A DNA stretch of 5,685 bases from Candidatus Dadabacteria bacterium (GTDB lineage: Bacteria > Desulfobacterota_D > UBA1144 > Nemesobacterales > JAJCZQ01), in contig JAUXJP010000078.1 in assembly GCA_030624695.1 (NCBI GenBank), positions 1-5,685 of the forward strand, written 5' to 3'. The position numbers and the translations under genes were made by a program. Below the pieces are notes generated by a model. That model had not been told where the DNA came from, ran no database searches, and saw only the letters and a list, made by a program, of their open reading frames with translations. Positions 5,576-5,685 of this stretch are shown here, one piece after another. The number at the start of each line of letters is the position of its first letter. The first letter of the stretch is position 1.

Positions 5576-5685
5576 ATGAAATTTGGCGCGGGACTTTTTA
5601 GTATGCAGACACATAAAGACCTACCCGATGTTACCCACAGGGAACTTTATAAAAACTCAATTGAAAATGTTAAATTGGCAGAGGG
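5576..5685 (+). CDS. Second LLM-class (luciferase-like) oxidoreductase, 3' truncated
   Basis: Only the first 36 codons are present, with no stop before the window ends. They read MKFGAGLFSMQ, then a polar stretch, then ELYKNSIENVKLAE. This is the usual opening of luciferase-like flavin monooxygenases: strand 1 with the MKFG start, a loop, then the first helix ending in the LAE that precedes the GFD.VW motif. The family call rests on this N-terminus alone. The start is supported by GGAGG at 5565-5569 and an extended -10 promoter at 5533-5541. It is divergent from another member of the same superfamily, but the two N-termini differ clearly, so it is not a recent duplicate. Cofactor and substrate are unknown. 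Confidence 0.75.
   Translation, partial: MKFGAGLFSMQTHKDLPDVTHRELYKNSIENVKLAE

Overview
The window is a gene-dense stretch of a bacterial chromosome, moderately AT-rich. It holds five protein-coding genes, two of them cut by the window edges. There are no RNA genes, insertion sequences, CRISPR arrays or other mobile-element signs. The organism cannot be named from this sequence. A lipoprotein signal peptide, TATAAT-type promoters and two strong Shine-Dalgarno sites point to a bacterium. One of those sites matches nine bases of the usual 16S anti-SD complement. The split acyl-CoA carboxylase and the luciferase-like oxidoreductases suggest a heterotroph that degrades amino or fatty acids, but that is inference.

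Layout, left to right. Positions 1-1543 (+) carry the end of a biotin carboxylase gene and, overlapping it by 4 nt, a biotin carboxyl carrier protein gene. Together they look like a propionyl-CoA carboxylase alpha chain split into two polypeptides. Positions 1544 to about 2746 (-) carry an ACT-domain threonine ammonia-lyase, whose stop codon directly abuts that of the carrier protein. A short divergent intergenic region (about 2747-2817) separates it from a peptide/oligopeptide-binding lipoprotein (2818-4407, +) with no transporter partners in view. That gene converges on a luciferase-like flavin/F420-type oxidoreductase (4404-5459, -), and the two stop codons share a TTAA. The very AT-rich divergent region 5460-5575 contains two back-to-back promoters. 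The right-hand promoter drives a second luciferase-like gene that runs off the window at 5685.

How the genes may work together: threonine ammonia-lyase makes 2-oxobutyrate, which many organisms oxidise to propionyl-CoA, the substrate of a PccA-type carboxylase. The binding protein could supply peptides. This is a plausible amino-acid-catabolism neighbourhood, but the three units are on separate transcripts and nothing in the sequence proves a shared pathway. I do not see a clear previously undescribed system. The most useful leads are the compact divergent promoter region with a dyad between the two oxidoreductase genes, the G8 tract in the lyase cofactor loop, and the two convergent junctions with no spacer.
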